Source: Pseudomonas sp. Tri1 (lineage in GTDB: Bacteria; Pseudomonadota; Gammaproteobacteria; Pseudomonadales; Pseudomonadaceae). Taken from it: DNA of 64,000 nt. The DNA lies in contig NZ_CP072913.1 in NCBI RefSeq assembly GCF_017968885.1, forward strand, positions 6,302,501-6,366,500, in the 5' to 3' direction. The notes under the pieces are model-generated. The model saw nothing but the letters and a program-made list of their open reading frames with translations, searched no databases and had not been told where the DNA came from. The translations under genes and the position numbers were made by a program. Below are positions 8,882 through 18,662 of the stretch, in pieces. Every line of letters begins with the position of its first letter. Within the stretch, counting starts at the first letter, position 1.

Positions 8882-9472
8882 ATGATTGGATTGAACACTG
8901 CAGCGGTCTACGTGCTGCAAACCCTCGGCAGCCTGTACTTGCTGATCGTGCTGCTGCGCTTCGTGCTGCAACTGGTACGCGCCAACTTCTACAACCCGCT
9001 CTGCCAGTTCATCGTCAAGGCCACCCAGCCGCTGCTCAAGCCCCTGCGCCGGATCATCCCAAGCCTGTTCGGCCTGGACATGTCGTCGCTGGTCCTGGCG
9101 ATCCTCGTGCAACTGGCGCTGATGGCCCTGACCCTGCTGCTGACCTACGGCACCACCGGCAACCCGCTGCAATTGCTGATCTGGTCGATCATCGGCGTGA
9201 CTGCGCTGTTCCTGAAGATATTTTTCTTCGCCCTGATCATCAGCGTGATCCTCTCGTGGGTCGCTCCGGGCAGCCACAACCCGGGCGCCGAACTGGTCAA
9301 CCAGATCTGCGAACCGGCCCTGGCGCCGTTCCGTCGTATCGTGCCGAACCTTGGCGGCCTGGATATCTCGCCGATCCTGGCATTCATGGTGCTCAAGCTG
9401 ATCGACATGCTGGTGATCAACAATCTGGCGGCAATGACCATGATGCCGGAAATCCTGCGCCTGCTGATCTGA
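8882..9472 (+). CDS. yggT: YggT family membrane protein
   Basis: A 196-residue integral membrane protein made of two tandem YGGT units: residues about 10-95 and 105-190. Each has two hydrophobic helices and a short basic PLL(K/A)P(L/F)RRI(I/V)P motif between them. YggT proteins have been linked to osmotic tolerance and membrane organisation, but the mechanism is unclear. It begins 10 bases after proC with AAGGAG before the ATG. Confidence 0.92.
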   Translation: MIGLNTAAVYVLQTLGSLYLLIVLLRFVLQLVRANFYNPLCQFIVKATQPLLKPLRRIIPSLFGLDMSSLVLAILVQLALMALTLLLTYGTTGNPLQLLIWSIIGVTALFLKIFFFALIISVILSWVAPGSHNPGAELVNQICEPALAPFRRIVPNLGGLDISPILAFMVLKLIDMLVINNLAAMTMMPEILRLLI

Positions 9473-9477
9473 GCCCG

Positions 9478-9771
9478 GTGAGCTACTTTCGCTGGGACGG
9501 CGACGACCTGATCCTGGAATGTCACCTGCAACCGGCAGCCCGCAGCGATGATTTCGCCGGGCTGCACGGTGACCGCCTCAAGATCCGTCTCACCGCCCCG
9601 CCGGTCGAGGGCAAGGCCAATGCCTACCTGATGGCGTTCCTGGCCAAGGCGTTTGGCGTGTCCAAGAGCCAGGTCAGCCTGGTCAGCGGCGAATTGAACC
9701 GGCAAAAGCGGGTGCGGATTCATTCGCCAAAGAAGCTGCCGGATTTGCCTGACCTCGTCCCCCGCCAATGA
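9478..9771 (+). CDS. yggU: DUF167 family protein YggU
   Basis: A 97-residue protein starting at GTG 9478 (VSYFRWDGDDLILECHLQP), five bases after yggT. The DUF167 signature GDRLKIRLTAPPVEGKANAYL is present at about residues 30-50. Function is unknown. The GTG start is chosen because the longer frame overlaps the yggT coding region and its extra residues are not family-like. Confidence 0.88.
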   Translation: MSYFRWDGDDLILECHLQPAARSDDFAGLHGDRLKIRLTAPPVEGKANAYLMAFLAKAFGVSKSQVSLVSGELNRQKRVRIHSPKKLPDLPDLVPRQ

Positions 9772-9772
9772 T

Positions 9773-9877
9773 CGCTCCCGCGCTCCGCGTGGAAATGCAT
9801 CCCGTGACGCTCTGCGTCACACCCTGAGCGGAACGCGATGCGTCCCTGGCAGCATTCCCACGCAAAGCGTGGGAACG
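9773..9877. repeat. Second-family palindromic intergenic repeat
   Basis: A nested palindrome unlike the GAGCGAGC REPs. It contains GTGACGC-TCT-GCGTCAC (9804-9820) and TTCCCACGC-AAA-GCGTGGGAA (9855-9875), with a decayed copy of the latter near 9776-9795. It resembles a repeat (GCATTCCCACGC...GCGTGGGAACG) I have seen between genes of P. fluorescens-group genomes. It lies between yggU and metX. Confidence 0.75.
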
Positions 9878-9962
9878 CTCGGAAAAACCGTGCCGCGCCT
9901 TTGCTTGCCGCCTGCCACAGCGGTCTTTAGACTTACGCCTCATTTCAACGCGAGCAGGGTCG

Positions 9963-11102
9963 ATGCCAACTGCCTTTCCCCCCGATTCCGTTGGTCTGGT
10001 GACGCCGCAAATGGCGCATTTCAGCGAGCCCCTGGCCCTGGCCTGCGGTCGTTCGTTGCCAGCCTATGACCTGATTTTCGAAACCTACGGCACCCTCAAT
10101 GCCACGGCCAGCAACGCCGTGCTGATTTGCCATGCCTTGTCGGGGCATCACCATGCCGCCGGCTACCACAGCGTCGACGACCGCAAACCCGGCTGGTGGG
10201 ACAGTTGCATCGGCCCCGGCAAGCCCATCGACACCAACAAGTTCTTCGTGGTCAGCCTGAACAACCTCGGCGGCTGCAACGGCTCCACCGGCCCCAGCAG
10301 CCTCAACCCGGACACCGGCAAGCCCTTCGGCGCCGATTTCCCGGTGTTGACCGTCGAAGACTGGGTCCACAGCCAGGCGCGTCTGGCTGACCGCCTCGGC
10401 ATCGCCCAGTGGGCAGCGGTGATCGGCGGCAGCCTGGGCGGCATGCAGGCCCTGCAATGGACCATCACCTACCCGGACCGCGTGCGCCATTGCCTGGCAA
10501 TCGCCTCGGCCCCCAAGCTATCGGCGCAGAACATCGCCTTCAACGAAGTGGCGCGCCAGGCGATCCTCACCGATCCGGAATTCCACGGCGGTTCGTTCCA
10601 GGAACACGGCGTCATCCCCAAGCGCGGGCTGATGCTGGCGCGGATGGTCGGGCACATCACCTACCTGTCCGACGACTCCATGGGCGAGAAATTCGGCCGA
10701 GGCCTCAAGAGCGAAAAGCTCAACTACGACTTCCACAGCGTCGAGTTCCAGGTCGAGAGTTACCTGCGCTATCAGGGTGAGGAGTTTTCCGGGCGCTTCG
10801 ACGCCAACACCTACCTGTTGATGACCAAGGCACTGGACTACTTCGATCCGGCAGCGAACTTCGACGATAACCTGGCGAAAACCTTCGCCAATGCCAGCGC
10901 CAAGTTCTGCGTGATGTCGTTCACCACCGACTGGCGCTTCTCCCCGGCACGCTCACGGGAACTGGTGGACGCGCTGATGGCCGCGCGCAAGGACGTCTGC
11001 TACCTGGAAATCGACGCACCCCAGGGCCACGACGCCTTTTTGATCCCGATCCCGCGCTACCTGCAGGCGTTCGGCAACTACATGAACCGTATAACCCTGT
11101 GA
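9963..11102 (+). CDS. metX: Homoserine O-acyltransferase MetX
   Basis: A 379-residue alpha/beta-hydrolase-fold enzyme. The nucleophile elbow is [12 protein letters not shown] with Ser157, and the catalytic His lies in [10 protein letters not shown] near the C-terminus. It acylates L-homoserine to start methionine synthesis; Pseudomonas MetX enzymes are reported to use succinyl-CoA although the family is named for acetyl-CoA. It is followed after 7 bases by metW, the conserved Pseudomonas arrangement. The acyl donor is an inference from the genus. Confidence 0.95.
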   Translation: MPTAFPPDSVGLVTPQMAHFSEPLALACGRSLPAYDLIFETYGTLNATASNAVLICHALSGHHHAAGYHSVDDRKPGWWDSCIGPGKPIDTNKFFVVSLNNLGGCNGSTGPSSLNPDTGKPFGADFPVLTVEDWVHSQARLADRLGIAQWAAVIGGSLGGMQALQWTITYPDRVRHCLAIASAPKLSAQNIAFNEVARQAILTDPEFHGGSFQEHGVIPKRGLMLARMVGHITYLSDDSMGEKFGRGLKSEKLNYDFHSVEFQVESYLRYQGEEFSGRFDANTYLLMTKALDYFDPAANFDDNLAKTFANASAKFCVMSFTTDWRFSPARSRELVDALMAARKDVCYLEIDAPQGHDAFLIPIPRYLQAFGNYMNRITL

Positions 11103-11109
11103 GGACGCC

Positions 11110-11730
11110 ATGAGAGCCGATCTGGAAATCATCCAGGAATGGATCCCCGCCGGCAGCCGCGTGCTCGACCTGGGCTGCGGCAACGGCGAGCTGCTGACCT
11201 GGCTGCGGGACAACAAGCAAGTCACCGGCTACGGCCTGGAAAACGACCCGGACAACATCGCCGAGTGCGTGGCCAAGGGCATCAACGTGATCGAGCAGGA
11301 CCTGGACAAGGGCCTGGGCAACTTCGCCAGCAACAGTTTCGACGTCGTGGTCATGACCCAGGCGCTGCAAGCGGTGCACTACCCGGACAAGATCCTCGAC
11401 GAAATGCTGCGGGTCGGGCGCCAGTGCATCATCACCTTCCCCAACTTCGGGCATTGGCGCTGCCGCTGGTACCTGGCGAGCAAGGGCCGCATGCCGGTGT
11501 CGGAGTTCCTGCCCTACACCTGGTACAACACGCCAAACATTCACTTCTGCACCTTCGCCGACTTCGAGGCGCTGTGTCGCGAACGCGAAGCCAAGGTCAT
11601 CGATCGCCTGGCGGTGGACCAGCAGCACCGGCACGGGTGGGCGAGCAAGCTATGGCCTAATCTGTTAGGTGAGATAGGCATCTATCGGGTCAGCAGCCCA
11701 GGCCTTGCCGATTACCAGGTCGCGGTGTGA
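11110..11730 (+). CDS. metW: Methionine biosynthesis protein MetW
   Basis: A 206-residue SAM-methyltransferase-fold protein with motif I VLDLGCGNGELLTWL at about residues 15-29. MetW is found next to metX in proteobacteria and is needed for, or increases the activity of, MetX. RBS GAGGA precedes the ATG. The stop overlaps the upstream leader region of the DUF4426 gene, suggesting one transcript. Confidence 0.93.
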   Translation: MRADLEIIQEWIPAGSRVLDLGCGNGELLTWLRDNKQVTGYGLENDPDNIAECVAKGINVIEQDLDKGLGNFASNSFDVVVMTQALQAVHYPDKILDEMLRVGRQCIITFPNFGHWRCRWYLASKGRMPVSEFLPYTWYNTPNIHFCTFADFEALCREREAKVIDRLAVDQQHRHGWASKLWPNLLGEIGIYRVSSPGLADYQVAV

Positions 11731-11756
11731 ACCCCGGCCTTACCCAGGAGCACGAC

Positions 11757-12191
11757 ATGAAACGTCTAGCGTTGTTTCTCATCACCGCCTGCCTGAGCGT
11801 TGGCGCCATGGCCGCCGATGTCATCAAGGGCGAGCGCAAGGAAGTGTTCGGTGACGTCACCGTGCACTACAACACGTTCAATTCCACCTTCCTGACGCCG
11901 GACATTGCCAAGGCCGCAGAGCTGATCCGCAGCAAGGGACAGGGCGTGATCAACGTCTCGGTCCTCAAGGATGGCAAGCCGTTGATGGCCCAGGTCAGCG
12001 GCACGGTGAAAGACCTCACCAGCCAGAGTGTCCCGCTGAAGTTCAAGGAAGTCACCGAGACAGGCGCGATCTACTACATCGCCCAGTACCCGGTGGACCA
12101 ACAGGAAGTCCGGACCTTCGAAATCAAGGTGAAAACCGGCGACAAGATCAACACCATCAACTTCAACCAGGAACTGTTCCCCGGCGAATGA
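11757..12191 (+). CDS. DUF4426 periplasmic protein
   Basis: A 144-residue protein starting [21 protein letters not shown], a clear signal peptide with cleavage after AMA. The rest is a beta-rich DUF4426 domain ([20 protein letters not shown]...). Function is unknown. The start at 11757 follows CAGGAG; an upstream in-frame ATG at 11727 would spoil the signal peptide. Its stop overlaps the rdgB start (ATGATGA), so it is in the metX-metW-rdgB-hemW operon. Confidence 0.85.
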   Translation: MKRLALFLITACLSVGAMAADVIKGERKEVFGDVTVHYNTFNSTFLTPDIAKAAELIRSKGQGVINVSVLKDGKPLMAQVSGTVKDLTSQSVPLKFKEVTETGAIYYIAQYPVDQQEVRTFEIKVKTGDKINTINFNQELFPGE

Positions 12192-12784
12192 TGAACCTTA
12201 CCCAACTCGTATTGGCCAGCCACAACGCCGGCAAACTCAAGGAACTGCAGGCCATGCTCGGCGGGTCGGTGCAGTTGCACTCGATTAGCGAGTTCAGCCA
12301 GGTGGAACCGGAAGAAACCGGCCTGTCGTTCGTCGAGAACGCCATCCTCAAGGCCCGTAATGCCGCGCGCATCTGCGGCCTGCCGGCGCTGGCCGACGAT
12401 TCCGGGCTGGCAGTGGACTTTCTCGGCGGCGCGCCAGGCATTTACTCGGCCCGCTACGCGGACGGCAAAGGGGACGCGGCCAACAACGCCAAGCTGCTCG
12501 AAGCCCTCAAGGACGTACCTGAGGCCGAGCGCGGCGCGCAGTTCGTGTGTGTGCTGGCCCTGGTCCGCCATGCCGACGATCCGTTGCCGATCCTCTGCGA
12601 AGGCTTGTGGCACGGGCGAATCCTCACCCAAGCCAGTGGCGAACACGGTTTCGGCTACGACCCGCTGTTCTGGGTGCCGGAGCGTAACTGCTCCAGCGCC
12701 GAGCTGGGCCCGGTGGAGAAAAACCAACTGAGCCACCGCGCCCGCGCCATGGCCCTGCTGCGGCAACGCTTGGGCTTGCAATGA
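12188..12784 (+). CDS. rdgB: dITP/XTP pyrophosphatase RdgB
   Basis: A 198-residue Ham1/RdgB enzyme with the substrate motif [13 protein letters not shown] near the N-terminus, the [23 protein letters not shown] signature in the middle, and the SHRARAM tail. It hydrolyses non-canonical purine triphosphates such as dITP and XTP to keep them out of DNA. It overlaps the previous gene and the hemW start by four bases each. Confidence 0.95.
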   Translation: MMNLTQLVLASHNAGKLKELQAMLGGSVQLHSISEFSQVEPEETGLSFVENAILKARNAARICGLPALADDSGLAVDFLGGAPGIYSARYADGKGDAANNAKLLEALKDVPEAERGAQFVCVLALVRHADDPLPILCEGLWHGRILTQASGEHGFGYDPLFWVPERNCSSAELGPVEKNQLSHRARAMALLRQRLGLQ

Positions 12785-13980
12785 CCATCGATTCTCCCGC
12801 GCCGCTGATTCACGGCGGTGCACAAACACCTCGGGCGCCGCTGCCAATGCTGCCGCCCCTGGCGTTGTACATCCACATCCCGTGGTGCGTACGCAAATGC
12901 CCGTATTGCGACTTCAACTCCCACACTGCCAGCCCGCAGTTGCCGGAAGAAGAGTATGTCGACGCCCTGCTGGCCGACCTCGATCAGGATCTGCATGCAG
13001 CCTATGGTCGCCCGTTGAGCTCGATCTTTTTCGGCGGCGGCACCCCGAGCCTGTTCAGCGCCCAGGCCCTGGGCCGGCTGCTCAAGGGTGTCGAGGCGCG
13101 CATACCCTTCGCCCATGACATCGAAATCACCCTGGAAGCCAACCCCGGCACCTTCGAGCAAGAGAAGTTCGTTGCTTACCGGGCCTTGGGCATCAATCGC
13201 CTGTCCATCGGCATCCAAAGCTTCCAGCAGGCCAAGCTCGAAGCCTTGGGCCGAATCCATAATGGTGACGAGGCGGTACGCGCCGCCGGTATGGCCCGCC
13301 AGGCCGGGTTCGATAACTTCAACCTCGACCTGATGCATGGTTTGCCCGACCAGTCCCTCGATGATGCCCTGAGCGATCTGCGCCAGGCCATCGCGCTGAA
13401 GCCGACTCACCTGTCCTGGTACCAGCTGACGCTGGAGCCGAACACGGTGTTCTGGAACCAGCCACCGACATTGCCGGAAGACGACACGCTGTGGGACATC
13501 CAGGAAGCCGGGCAAGCCTTGCTGGCCGAGCACGGCTACGCCCAGTACGAAGTCTCGGCCTACGCCCAACCCGGTCGGGCAGCGCGGCATAATCTCAACT
13601 ACTGGAGCTTCGGCGACTTCATCGGCATCGGCGCCGGCGCCCACGGCAAGCTCAGCCATCCGGACGGGCGCATCGTGCGCACCTGGAAGACGCGCCTGCC
13701 CAAGGACTACCTCAACCCGGCCAAACGCTTCCTGGCCGGCGAAAAAGCCCTGGCCAACGAAGAGCTGCCGTTCGAGTTCTTGATGAACGCCCTGCGCCTG
13801 ACCGAAGGTGTGGAAGCGCGGCTGTATCCGGAGCGCACCGGCCTGCCCCTGCACAGCCTGGCCGAAGGCCGGCGCGAGGCCGAACAAAGTGGCTTGTTGC
13901 AGGTCGAACCGTCACGTCTGGCGGCCACCGAGCGCGGCCAGCTGTTCCTCAACGACTTGCTGCAGAAATTTTTGAGCTAA
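12781..13980 (+). CDS. hemW: Radical SAM heme chaperone HemW
   Basis: A 399-residue radical SAM protein. The cluster motif C-x3-C-x2-C is Cys36, Cys40 and Cys43 in [14 protein letters not shown], followed by [10 protein letters not shown] (glycine-rich SAM contact) and the C-terminal HemW winged domain. HemW binds heme and is proposed to deliver it to respiratory enzymes; it lacks the extra Cys of true coproporphyrinogen oxidase HemN. The ATG overlaps the rdgB stop by four bases. Confidence 0.93.
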   Translation: MTIDSPAPLIHGGAQTPRAPLPMLPPLALYIHIPWCVRKCPYCDFNSHTASPQLPEEEYVDALLADLDQDLHAAYGRPLSSIFFGGGTPSLFSAQALGRLLKGVEARIPFAHDIEITLEANPGTFEQEKFVAYRALGINRLSIGIQSFQQAKLEALGRIHNGDEAVRAAGMARQAGFDNFNLDLMHGLPDQSLDDALSDLRQAIALKPTHLSWYQLTLEPNTVFWNQPPTLPEDDTLWDIQEAGQALLAEHGYAQYEVSAYAQPGRAARHNLNYWSFGDFIGIGAGAHGKLSHPDGRIVRTWKTRLPKDYLNPAKRFLAGEKALANEELPFEFLMNALRLTEGVEARLYPERTGLPLHSLAEGRREAEQSGLLQVEPSRLAATERGQLFLNDLLQKFLS

Positions 13981-14001
13981 TTACCCAAACAAGGAAATCG
14001 A

Positions 14002-14325
14002 ATGGATCTGGTACTCGACCTGCTCGCCACCGTGTCCCGCTGGAGCCGCAGCAACCTGTCGGAAATCTCCCTGGCATTGGTCGGCTGCCTGCTGGTGCTG
14101 TTTGGCGCCGACATCAAGGGCTGGGTCGAACAACGCCTGGGCAGCATCGCTGGCGCCTTGCGCGTGCCACTGATCGCCCTGCTGTGCATGATCGGCAGCG
14201 GCGCAGCGCTGATCTACGCCACGCCGTGGGTCGTCCGAGGCTTGAGCCAGTTCAACAACTACAGCCTGGCGCCGGTGTTGTTGGTGGTGCTGGTATTGAT
14301 TGGCGTGGTCGCTGACCGTCGCTGA
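14002..14325 (+). CDS. DUF3392 small membrane protein
   Basis: A 107-residue protein with about three hydrophobic helices (residues about 25-40, 55-75 and 85-105) and a basic C-terminus. It matches the DUF3392 type in length and layout. It follows hemW by 21 bases with AAGGAAATCG before the ATG. No function is known. Confidence 0.8.
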   Translation: MDLVLDLLATVSRWSRSNLSEISLALVGCLLVLFGADIKGWVEQRLGSIAGALRVPLIALLCMIGSGAALIYATPWVVRGLSQFNNYSLAPVLLVVLVLIGVVADRR

Positions 14326-14349
14326 TTTTCGATGTAGCACAGAACGAAA

Positions 14350-14440
14350 TGTGGGAGCGAGCTTGCTCGCGATGGCGGCCTGACAGTCAACATTGATATT
14401 GAATGTCATGGCCTCATCGCGAGCAAGCTCGCTCCCACAG
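14350..14440. repeat. REP inverted pair (REPIN)
   Basis: TGTGGGAGCGAGCTTGCTCG (14350-14369) faces its inverted copy ending GCTCGCTCCCACA at 14439. It lies between the convergent DUF3392 gene and trmB. Confidence 0.92.
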
Positions 14441-14471
14441 GGGATCCCATTTCAGCAGGATCTTCTGGTGT

Positions 14472-15200
14472 TTAAGCCACCTTCTCGAACTTCAAATCCC
14501 AAACCCCATGCCCCAAGCGTTCGCCACGGCGCTCGAACTTGGTGATCGGCCGTTCGGCCGGGCGTGGGACGCATTTACCGTCTTCGGCCAGGTTGCGGTA
14601 GCCCGGGGCGACGTTCATCACTTCCAGCATGTACTCGGCGTAGGGTTCCCAGTCGGTGGCCATGTGCAGCACACCGCCGACCTTCAACTTGCTGCGCACC
14701 AGTTCAGCGAACGAAGCCTGGACGATACGGCGCTTGTGGTGACGGCTCTTGTGCCATGGGTCCGGAAAGAACAGCATCAACCGGTCGAGGCTGTTGTCGG
14801 CCACGCAGCGGTTGAGCACTTCAATGGCGTCGCAATCGTAGACCCGCAGGTTGGTCAACCCCTGGGTCAGCACGCCATTGAGCAGCGCACCGACGCCGGG
14901 ACGGTGGACTTCCACGCCGATGAAATCCTGCTCCGGCGCCGCGGCGGCCATTTCCAGCAGCGAGTGGCCCATGCCGAAGCCGATTTCCAGCGAGCGCGCA
15001 GCCGAGCGGCCGAACACCTGGTCAAAATCCACCGGCGCATCGGCCAGGGGCAGTACAAACAGGGGCGCGCCCTGCTCCAGGCCGCGTTGCTGGCCTTCGG
15101 TCATACGCCCGGCGCGCATCACGAAACTCTTGATGCGGCGGTGTTGGCGCTCTTCGCCTTCTTCCGGCAGGACAGGCGTGTCGTTCGATTCAGTCATCAA
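14472..15200 (-). CDS. trmB: tRNA (guanine-N7-)-methyltransferase TrmB
   Basis: A 242-residue methyltransferase with SAM motif [15 protein letters not shown], the acidic [13 protein letters not shown] segment and the tRNA-binding [15 protein letters not shown] signature. It makes m7G46 in tRNA variable loops. It begins 6 bases after thiG on the minus strand. Confidence 0.95.
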   Translation of the reverse strand: MMTESNDTPVLPEEGEERQHRRIKSFVMRAGRMTEGQQRGLEQGAPLFVLPLADAPVDFDQVFGRSAARSLEIGFGMGHSLLEMAAAAPEQDFIGVEVHRPGVGALLNGVLTQGLTNLRVYDCDAIEVLNRCVADNSLDRLMLFFPDPWHKSRHHKRRIVQASFAELVRSKLKVGGVLHMATDWEPYAEYMLEVMNVAPGYRNLAEDGKCVPRPAERPITKFERRGERLGHGVWDLKFEKVA

Positions 15201-15206
15201 TGGCTC

Positions 15207-16001
15207 TTACTTGATCAGACCATCCAGCGGCGAGGAGGCGCTGGCGTAGAGTTTTTTCGGCATGCGGCCGGCGAGGTACGCCAGCCGACCGGCCACGATG
15301 GCGTGCTTCATGGCTTCGGCCATCAGGATCGGTTGCTGAGCGTGGGCAATGGCGGAGTTCATCAGCACCGCTTCGCAACCCAGTTCCATGGCGATGGTGG
15401 CGTCGGAGGCGGTGCCGACACCGGCATCCACCAGCACCGGGATCTTGGCTTCTTCGAGGATGATCTGCAGGTTGTATGGGTTGCAGATCCCCAGGCCCGT
15501 GCCGATCAGGCCGGCCAGCGGCATGACCGCGATGCAGCCGATTTCCGCCAGTTGACGGGCGATGATCGGGTCATCGCTGGTATAGACCATCACGTCGAAA
15601 CCTTCCTTGACCAGGGTTTCGGCGGCCTTGAGGGTTTCGATCACGTTGGGGAACAGGGTTTTCTGATCCGCCAGCACTTCCAGCTTCACCAGGTTGTGGC
15701 CATCAAGCAGCTCACGGGCCAGACGGCAGGTGCGCACGGCCTCGATGGCGTCGAAGCAGCCAGCGGTGTTTGGCAGGATGGTGTAGCGATCCGGCGGCAA
15801 GATATCGAGCAGGTTCGGTTCGCCCGGGTTCTGGCCGATATTGGTGCGGCGTACCGCGACGGTCACGATTTCGGCACCCGAGGCCTCGATGGCCAGGCGG
15901 GTTTCTTCCATGTCACGGTATTTGCCGGTGCCTACCAGCAAGCGCGACTGGTAGGTACGACCGGCCAGGACGAAGGGCTTGTCGCTACGAACGATGCTCA
16001 T
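15207..16001 (-). CDS. thiG: Thiazole synthase ThiG
   Basis: A 264-residue TIM-barrel enzyme. The phosphate-binding [19 protein letters not shown] segment and the lysine in [10 protein letters not shown], the likely Schiff-base residue for deoxyxylulose phosphate, are present. It forms the thiazole ring of thiamine from DXP, dehydroglycine and ThiS-thiocarboxylate. It follows thiS by 53 bases in the same direction, the usual pair. Confidence 0.95.
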   Translation of the reverse strand: MSIVRSDKPFVLAGRTYQSRLLVGTGKYRDMEETRLAIEASGAEIVTVAVRRTNIGQNPGEPNLLDILPPDRYTILPNTAGCFDAIEAVRTCRLARELLDGHNLVKLEVLADQKTLFPNVIETLKAAETLVKEGFDVMVYTSDDPIIARQLAEIGCIAVMPLAGLIGTGLGICNPYNLQIILEEAKIPVLVDAGVGTASDATIAMELGCEAVLMNSAIAHAQQPILMAEAMKHAIVAGRLAYLAGRMPKKLYASASSPLDGLIK

Positions 16002-16054
16002 GGGAAATCCTCTGTTGGGGTGAGGTTCTTGCGAAATGCTGTGAAGCCTGAGTA

Positions 16055-16255
16055 TCAGCCGCCGCCGATGGCGTGGACCACTTCGACACTGTCGCCGTCG
16101 TTCAACGTGGTTTCGGCATGCTGGCTGCGCGGGACGATATCCAGATTGAGCTCCACCGCGACGCGGCGTCCGGTGAGTTCCAGACGGGTCAGCAGGGCCG
16201 CGACGGTTTCACCATCGGGCAGATCAAGGGGTTCGCCGTTCAACTGAATGCGCAT
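16055..16255 (-). CDS. thiS: Sulfur carrier protein ThiS
   Basis: A 66-residue ubiquitin-like protein starting [18 protein letters not shown] and ending in the diglycine tail VVHAIGGG needed for adenylation and thiocarboxylation. A 72-residue version from 16273 is possible, but the MRIQLNG start is family-typical. It supplies sulfur to ThiG. Confidence 0.9.
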   Translation of the reverse strand: MRIQLNGEPLDLPDGETVAALLTRLELTGRRVAVELNLDIVPRSQHAETTLNDGDSVEVVHAIGGG

Positions 16256-16345
16256 GCCGGATGCCGCCATCATTTTTAGGGGCTGGCATTCTAGCCCGAT
16301 CAGTCTGGACGACCCAAGCCATTCGTCATGAAATGGACTGCCCGG

Positions 16346-16717
16346 TCAGCCCAGCCGCCAGGCGGCAAGCCCCAGGCACAGCCAGCCGATCAGGAACGCC
16401 ACGCCGCCAAACGGCGTGATGATGCCCAGCTTGCTGATACCTGTGAGGGTCAGCAGGTACAGACTGCCGGAGAACAACAGGATGCCCACCACAAAGGAAA
16501 CCCCGGCCCAGGTGACGATGCGTCCGGGAATGTGCGTGGCCAGCAGCGCGACGCCCAGCAGCGCCAGGGTGTGCACCAATTGATAGGTGACGCCGGTGTG
16601 GAAAATCGCCAGGTACTCGGCGCTCAGGCGATTTTTCAGGGCGTGGGCGGCAAACGCCCCCAGGGCCACGCCTGTGAAGCCGAAAAAAGCAGCCAGCATC
16701 AGAAAGCTACGCAGCAT
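16346..16717 (-). CDS. DUF423 membrane protein (YgdD-like)
   Basis: A 123-residue protein with four hydrophobic helices. It has the DUF423 features GAFAAHALKNRL at about residues 20-31 and FHTGVTYQLVHTLALL following. The family is of unknown function. The start at 16717 is chosen over a much longer frame because the upstream part runs through the divergent mtgA coding region. Confidence 0.9.
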   Translation of the reverse strand: MLRSFLMLAAFFGFTGVALGAFAAHALKNRLSAEYLAIFHTGVTYQLVHTLALLGVALLATHIPGRIVTWAGVSFVVGILLFSGSLYLLTLTGISKLGIITPFGGVAFLIGWLCLGLAAWRLG

Positions 16718-16751
16718 GAGAACTCCAATCAGACTCGGGGGACAGGGTCTG

Positions 16752-16757
16752 TATAAT
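16752..16757 (+). promoter_or_regulatory. Candidate -10 of the mtgA promoter
   Basis: A perfect TATAAT preceded directly by TG lies 33 bases before the mtgA start. The -35 region at the right distance (TCAGAC, 16729-16734) is poor, so strength is uncertain. Confidence 0.45.
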
Positions 16758-16790
16758 GGCCCGCTCGACGGGTTCGGCCAAGCCATCTCT

Positions 16791-17513
16791 ATGCTGCGTT
16801 TACTGTTTCGACGATTCCTTAAAGCCCTGCTCTGGTTCGCCGTCGGCAGCGTTGTGCTCGTGCTGTTGTTTCGCGTGGTGCCGCCACCCTTCACGGCACT
16901 GATGATCGAACGCAAGGTTGAATCCTGGTTCGGCGGCGAACCGATTGACCTGCAACGCACCTGGCAGCCCTGGGAGCAGATTTCCGACAACCTCAAGGTC
17001 GCGGTGATCGCTGGCGAAGACCAGAAATTCCCTGAGCACTGGGGCTTCGACATCGGCGCGATCCAGGCCGCCCTCGCCCACAACGGGCGCGGTGGTTCGA
17101 TTCGCGGCGCCAGCACCCTCAGCCAACAAGTGTCCAAGAACCTGTTCCTGTGGTCGGGTCGCAGTTGGCTGCGCAAAGGGCTGGAGGCCTGGTTCACTGC
17201 GCTGATCGAAGTGTTCTGGCCCAAGCAACGGATCCTCGAGGTGTACCTCAACAGCGTCGAGTGGGATGACGGAGTGTTCGGTGCCGAAGCCGCAGCGCGC
17301 CATCATTTTCGCGTCAGCGCCGACGCCTTGTCCCGGCAACAGGCGAGCCTGCTGGCGGCAGTACTGCCCAACCCGCGGGTATGGAGCGCCGGTCGGCCTA
17401 GCCCTTACGTGCTACGGCGGGCGAACTGGATTCGCCAGCAGATGAGCCAGTTGGGGGGCGACAGTTATCTGCTGGAGCTTAATAACTCACGACGGGCGCC
17501 TTGGGCGCAATAA
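16791..17513 (+). CDS. mtgA: Monofunctional peptidoglycan glycosyltransferase MtgA
   Basis: A 240-residue GT51 enzyme with one N-terminal membrane helix (residues about 10-30). Motif 1 with the catalytic Glu is in VIAGEDQKFPEHWGFD, motif 2 is GASTLSQQVSKNLFL, and motif 3 is QRILEVYLNSVEWDDGVFG. There is no transpeptidase domain, as expected. It polymerises lipid II glycan chains at the inner membrane. The ATG at 16791 gives the family N-terminus; a longer frame extends into the divergent DUF423 gene. Confidence 0.95.
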   Translation: MLRLLFRRFLKALLWFAVGSVVLVLLFRVVPPPFTALMIERKVESWFGGEPIDLQRTWQPWEQISDNLKVAVIAGEDQKFPEHWGFDIGAIQAALAHNGRGGSIRGASTLSQQVSKNLFLWSGRSWLRKGLEAWFTALIEVFWPKQRILEVYLNSVEWDDGVFGAEAAARHHFRVSADALSRQQASLLAAVLPNPRVWSAGRPSPYVLRRANWIRQQMSQLGGDSYLLELNNSRRAPWAQ

Positions 17514-17530
17514 CCAAGACCTTGAAGACC

Positions 17531-17626
17531 CCTTGTGGGAGCGAGCTTGCTCGCGATGGCGGTGTATCAGTCAAACCTCAAGGTGGCTGACCCACCGCCA
17601 TCGCGAGCAAGCTCGCTCCCACAGGG
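17531..17626. repeat. REP inverted pair (REPIN)
   Basis: TTGTGGGAGCGAGCTTGCTC (17533-17552) faces an inverted copy ending GCTCGCTCCCACAG at 17624. The order of arms is like that at 14350-14440. It sits between mtgA and the shared terminator. Confidence 0.92.
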
Positions 17627-17642
17627 GCGCACCGCACGAACA

Positions 17643-17678
17643 AAAACGCCCCGATCATCACTGATCGGGGCGTTTTTT
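17643..17678. terminator. Bidirectional intrinsic terminator between mtgA and rpoH
   Basis: A 15-base-pair perfect stem AAAACGCCCCGATCA (17643-17657) with TGATCGGGGCGTTTT (17662-17676), loop TCAC. It has T runs on both strands, so it can stop transcription of mtgA from the left and rpoH from the right. Confidence 0.9.
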
Positions 17679-17695
17679 ATTGTCGCTACCGCAGG

Positions 17696-18550
17696 TCAAG
17701 CCGCGATCGACACCTTGAGCTTGTTCATCGCGCTTTTCTCAAGCTGGCGAATCCGCTCGGCCGACACGTTGTACTTCTGTGCCAGGTCGTGCAGCGTGGC
17801 TTTTTCCTCGGCCAGCCAGCGCTGGTAGAGGATGTCACGGCTGCGTTCGTCCAGTACTTCCAGGGCTTCGTGCAGGTTGGTGTTGGAGTTGTCGCTCCAG
17901 TCGGCGTCTTCCAGTTGACGCGCCGGGTCGTACCGGTGGTCTTCCAGGTAGTTGGCCGGCGATTGGAAAGCGCTGTCGTCGTCCGCCTCGGCGGCCGGGT
18001 CGAAGGCCATGTCATGGCCGGTCAGGCGACTTTCCATCTCGCGCACTTCCCGAGGCTCTACGCCCAGGCTCTCGGCCACGCGATGGACTTCTTCGTTGTT
18101 CAACCAGGCCAGACGCTTCTTCTGGCTGCGCAGGTTGAAGAACAGCTTGCGCTGGGCCTTGGTGGTCGCCACTTTCACGATGCGCCAGTTGCGCAGAATG
18201 AACTCGTGGATTTCCGCCTTGATCCAGTGCACGGCAAACGACACCAGGCGCACACCCATTTCCGGGTTGAAACGCTTGACTGCCTTCATCAGGCCAACGT
18301 TGCCTTCCTGGATCAGGTCGGCCTGGGCCAGCCCGTAGCCGGAATAGCTGCGGGCGATATGTACGACAAAACGCAGGTGGGCGAGCACCATCTGCCGAGC
18401 CGCCTCAAGATCCTGCTCATAATAGAGACTCTCGGCCAGTTCACGCTCCTGCTCGGGCGTCAGCAATGGAATGCTGTTAACCGTGTGCACATAAGCCTCC
18501 AGGTTCGCACCCGGGACCAGAGCATAAGCAGGTTGCAAAGAAGTGGTCAT
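17696..18550 (-). CDS. rpoH: RNA polymerase heat-shock sigma factor RpoH (sigma-32)
   Basis: A 284-residue sigma factor. Region 2 is seen in [22 protein letters not shown] with the [15 protein letters not shown]-melting part, the RpoH box QRKLFFNLR follows, and region 4 ends the protein ([26 protein letters not shown]). It directs transcription of chaperone and protease genes after heat or envelope stress. The start at 18550 follows GGAGG; a longer frame is not family-like. It lies downstream of ftsX in the same direction, with a separate candidate promoter at 18600-18627. Confidence 0.96.
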   Translation of the reverse strand: MTTSLQPAYALVPGANLEAYVHTVNSIPLLTPEQERELAESLYYEQDLEAARQMVLAHLRFVVHIARSYSGYGLAQADLIQEGNVGLMKAVKRFNPEMGVRLVSFAVHWIKAEIHEFILRNWRIVKVATTKAQRKLFFNLRSQKKRLAWLNNEEVHRVAESLGVEPREVREMESRLTGHDMAFDPAAEADDDSAFQSPANYLEDHRYDPARQLEDADWSDNSNTNLHEALEVLDERSRDILYQRWLAEEKATLHDLAQKYNVSAERIRQLEKSAMNKLKVSIAA

Positions 18551-18599
18551 ACGAAAAAACCTCCGACTCACATAACTCGTGCAGTTCAGCACTGCGAAA

Positions 18600-18627
18600 A
18601 TTGACCGGGAACCGTAAGACAAGTTCC
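18600..18627 (-). promoter_or_regulatory. Candidate AlgU (sigma-22/sigma-E type) promoter of rpoH
   Basis: Read on the minus strand: GGAACTT (18627-18621), then 16 bases, then TCAAT (18604-18600), 49 bases before the rpoH ATG. The AlgU consensus is GAACTT-N16/17-TCtgA. P. aeruginosa rpoH is known to have an AlgU-dependent promoter, so the match is plausible. The same stretch forms an inverted repeat GGGAAC/GTTCCC. Confidence 0.55.
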
Positions 18628-18662
18628 CACAAGAACTGAAAGGTCAATACGCGCAAAAAACC

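Noticed and set aside
14403..16247. A 614-codon plus-strand open frame across trmB, thiG and thiS
   Set aside because: It begins inside a REP element and runs opposite three well-supported genes.
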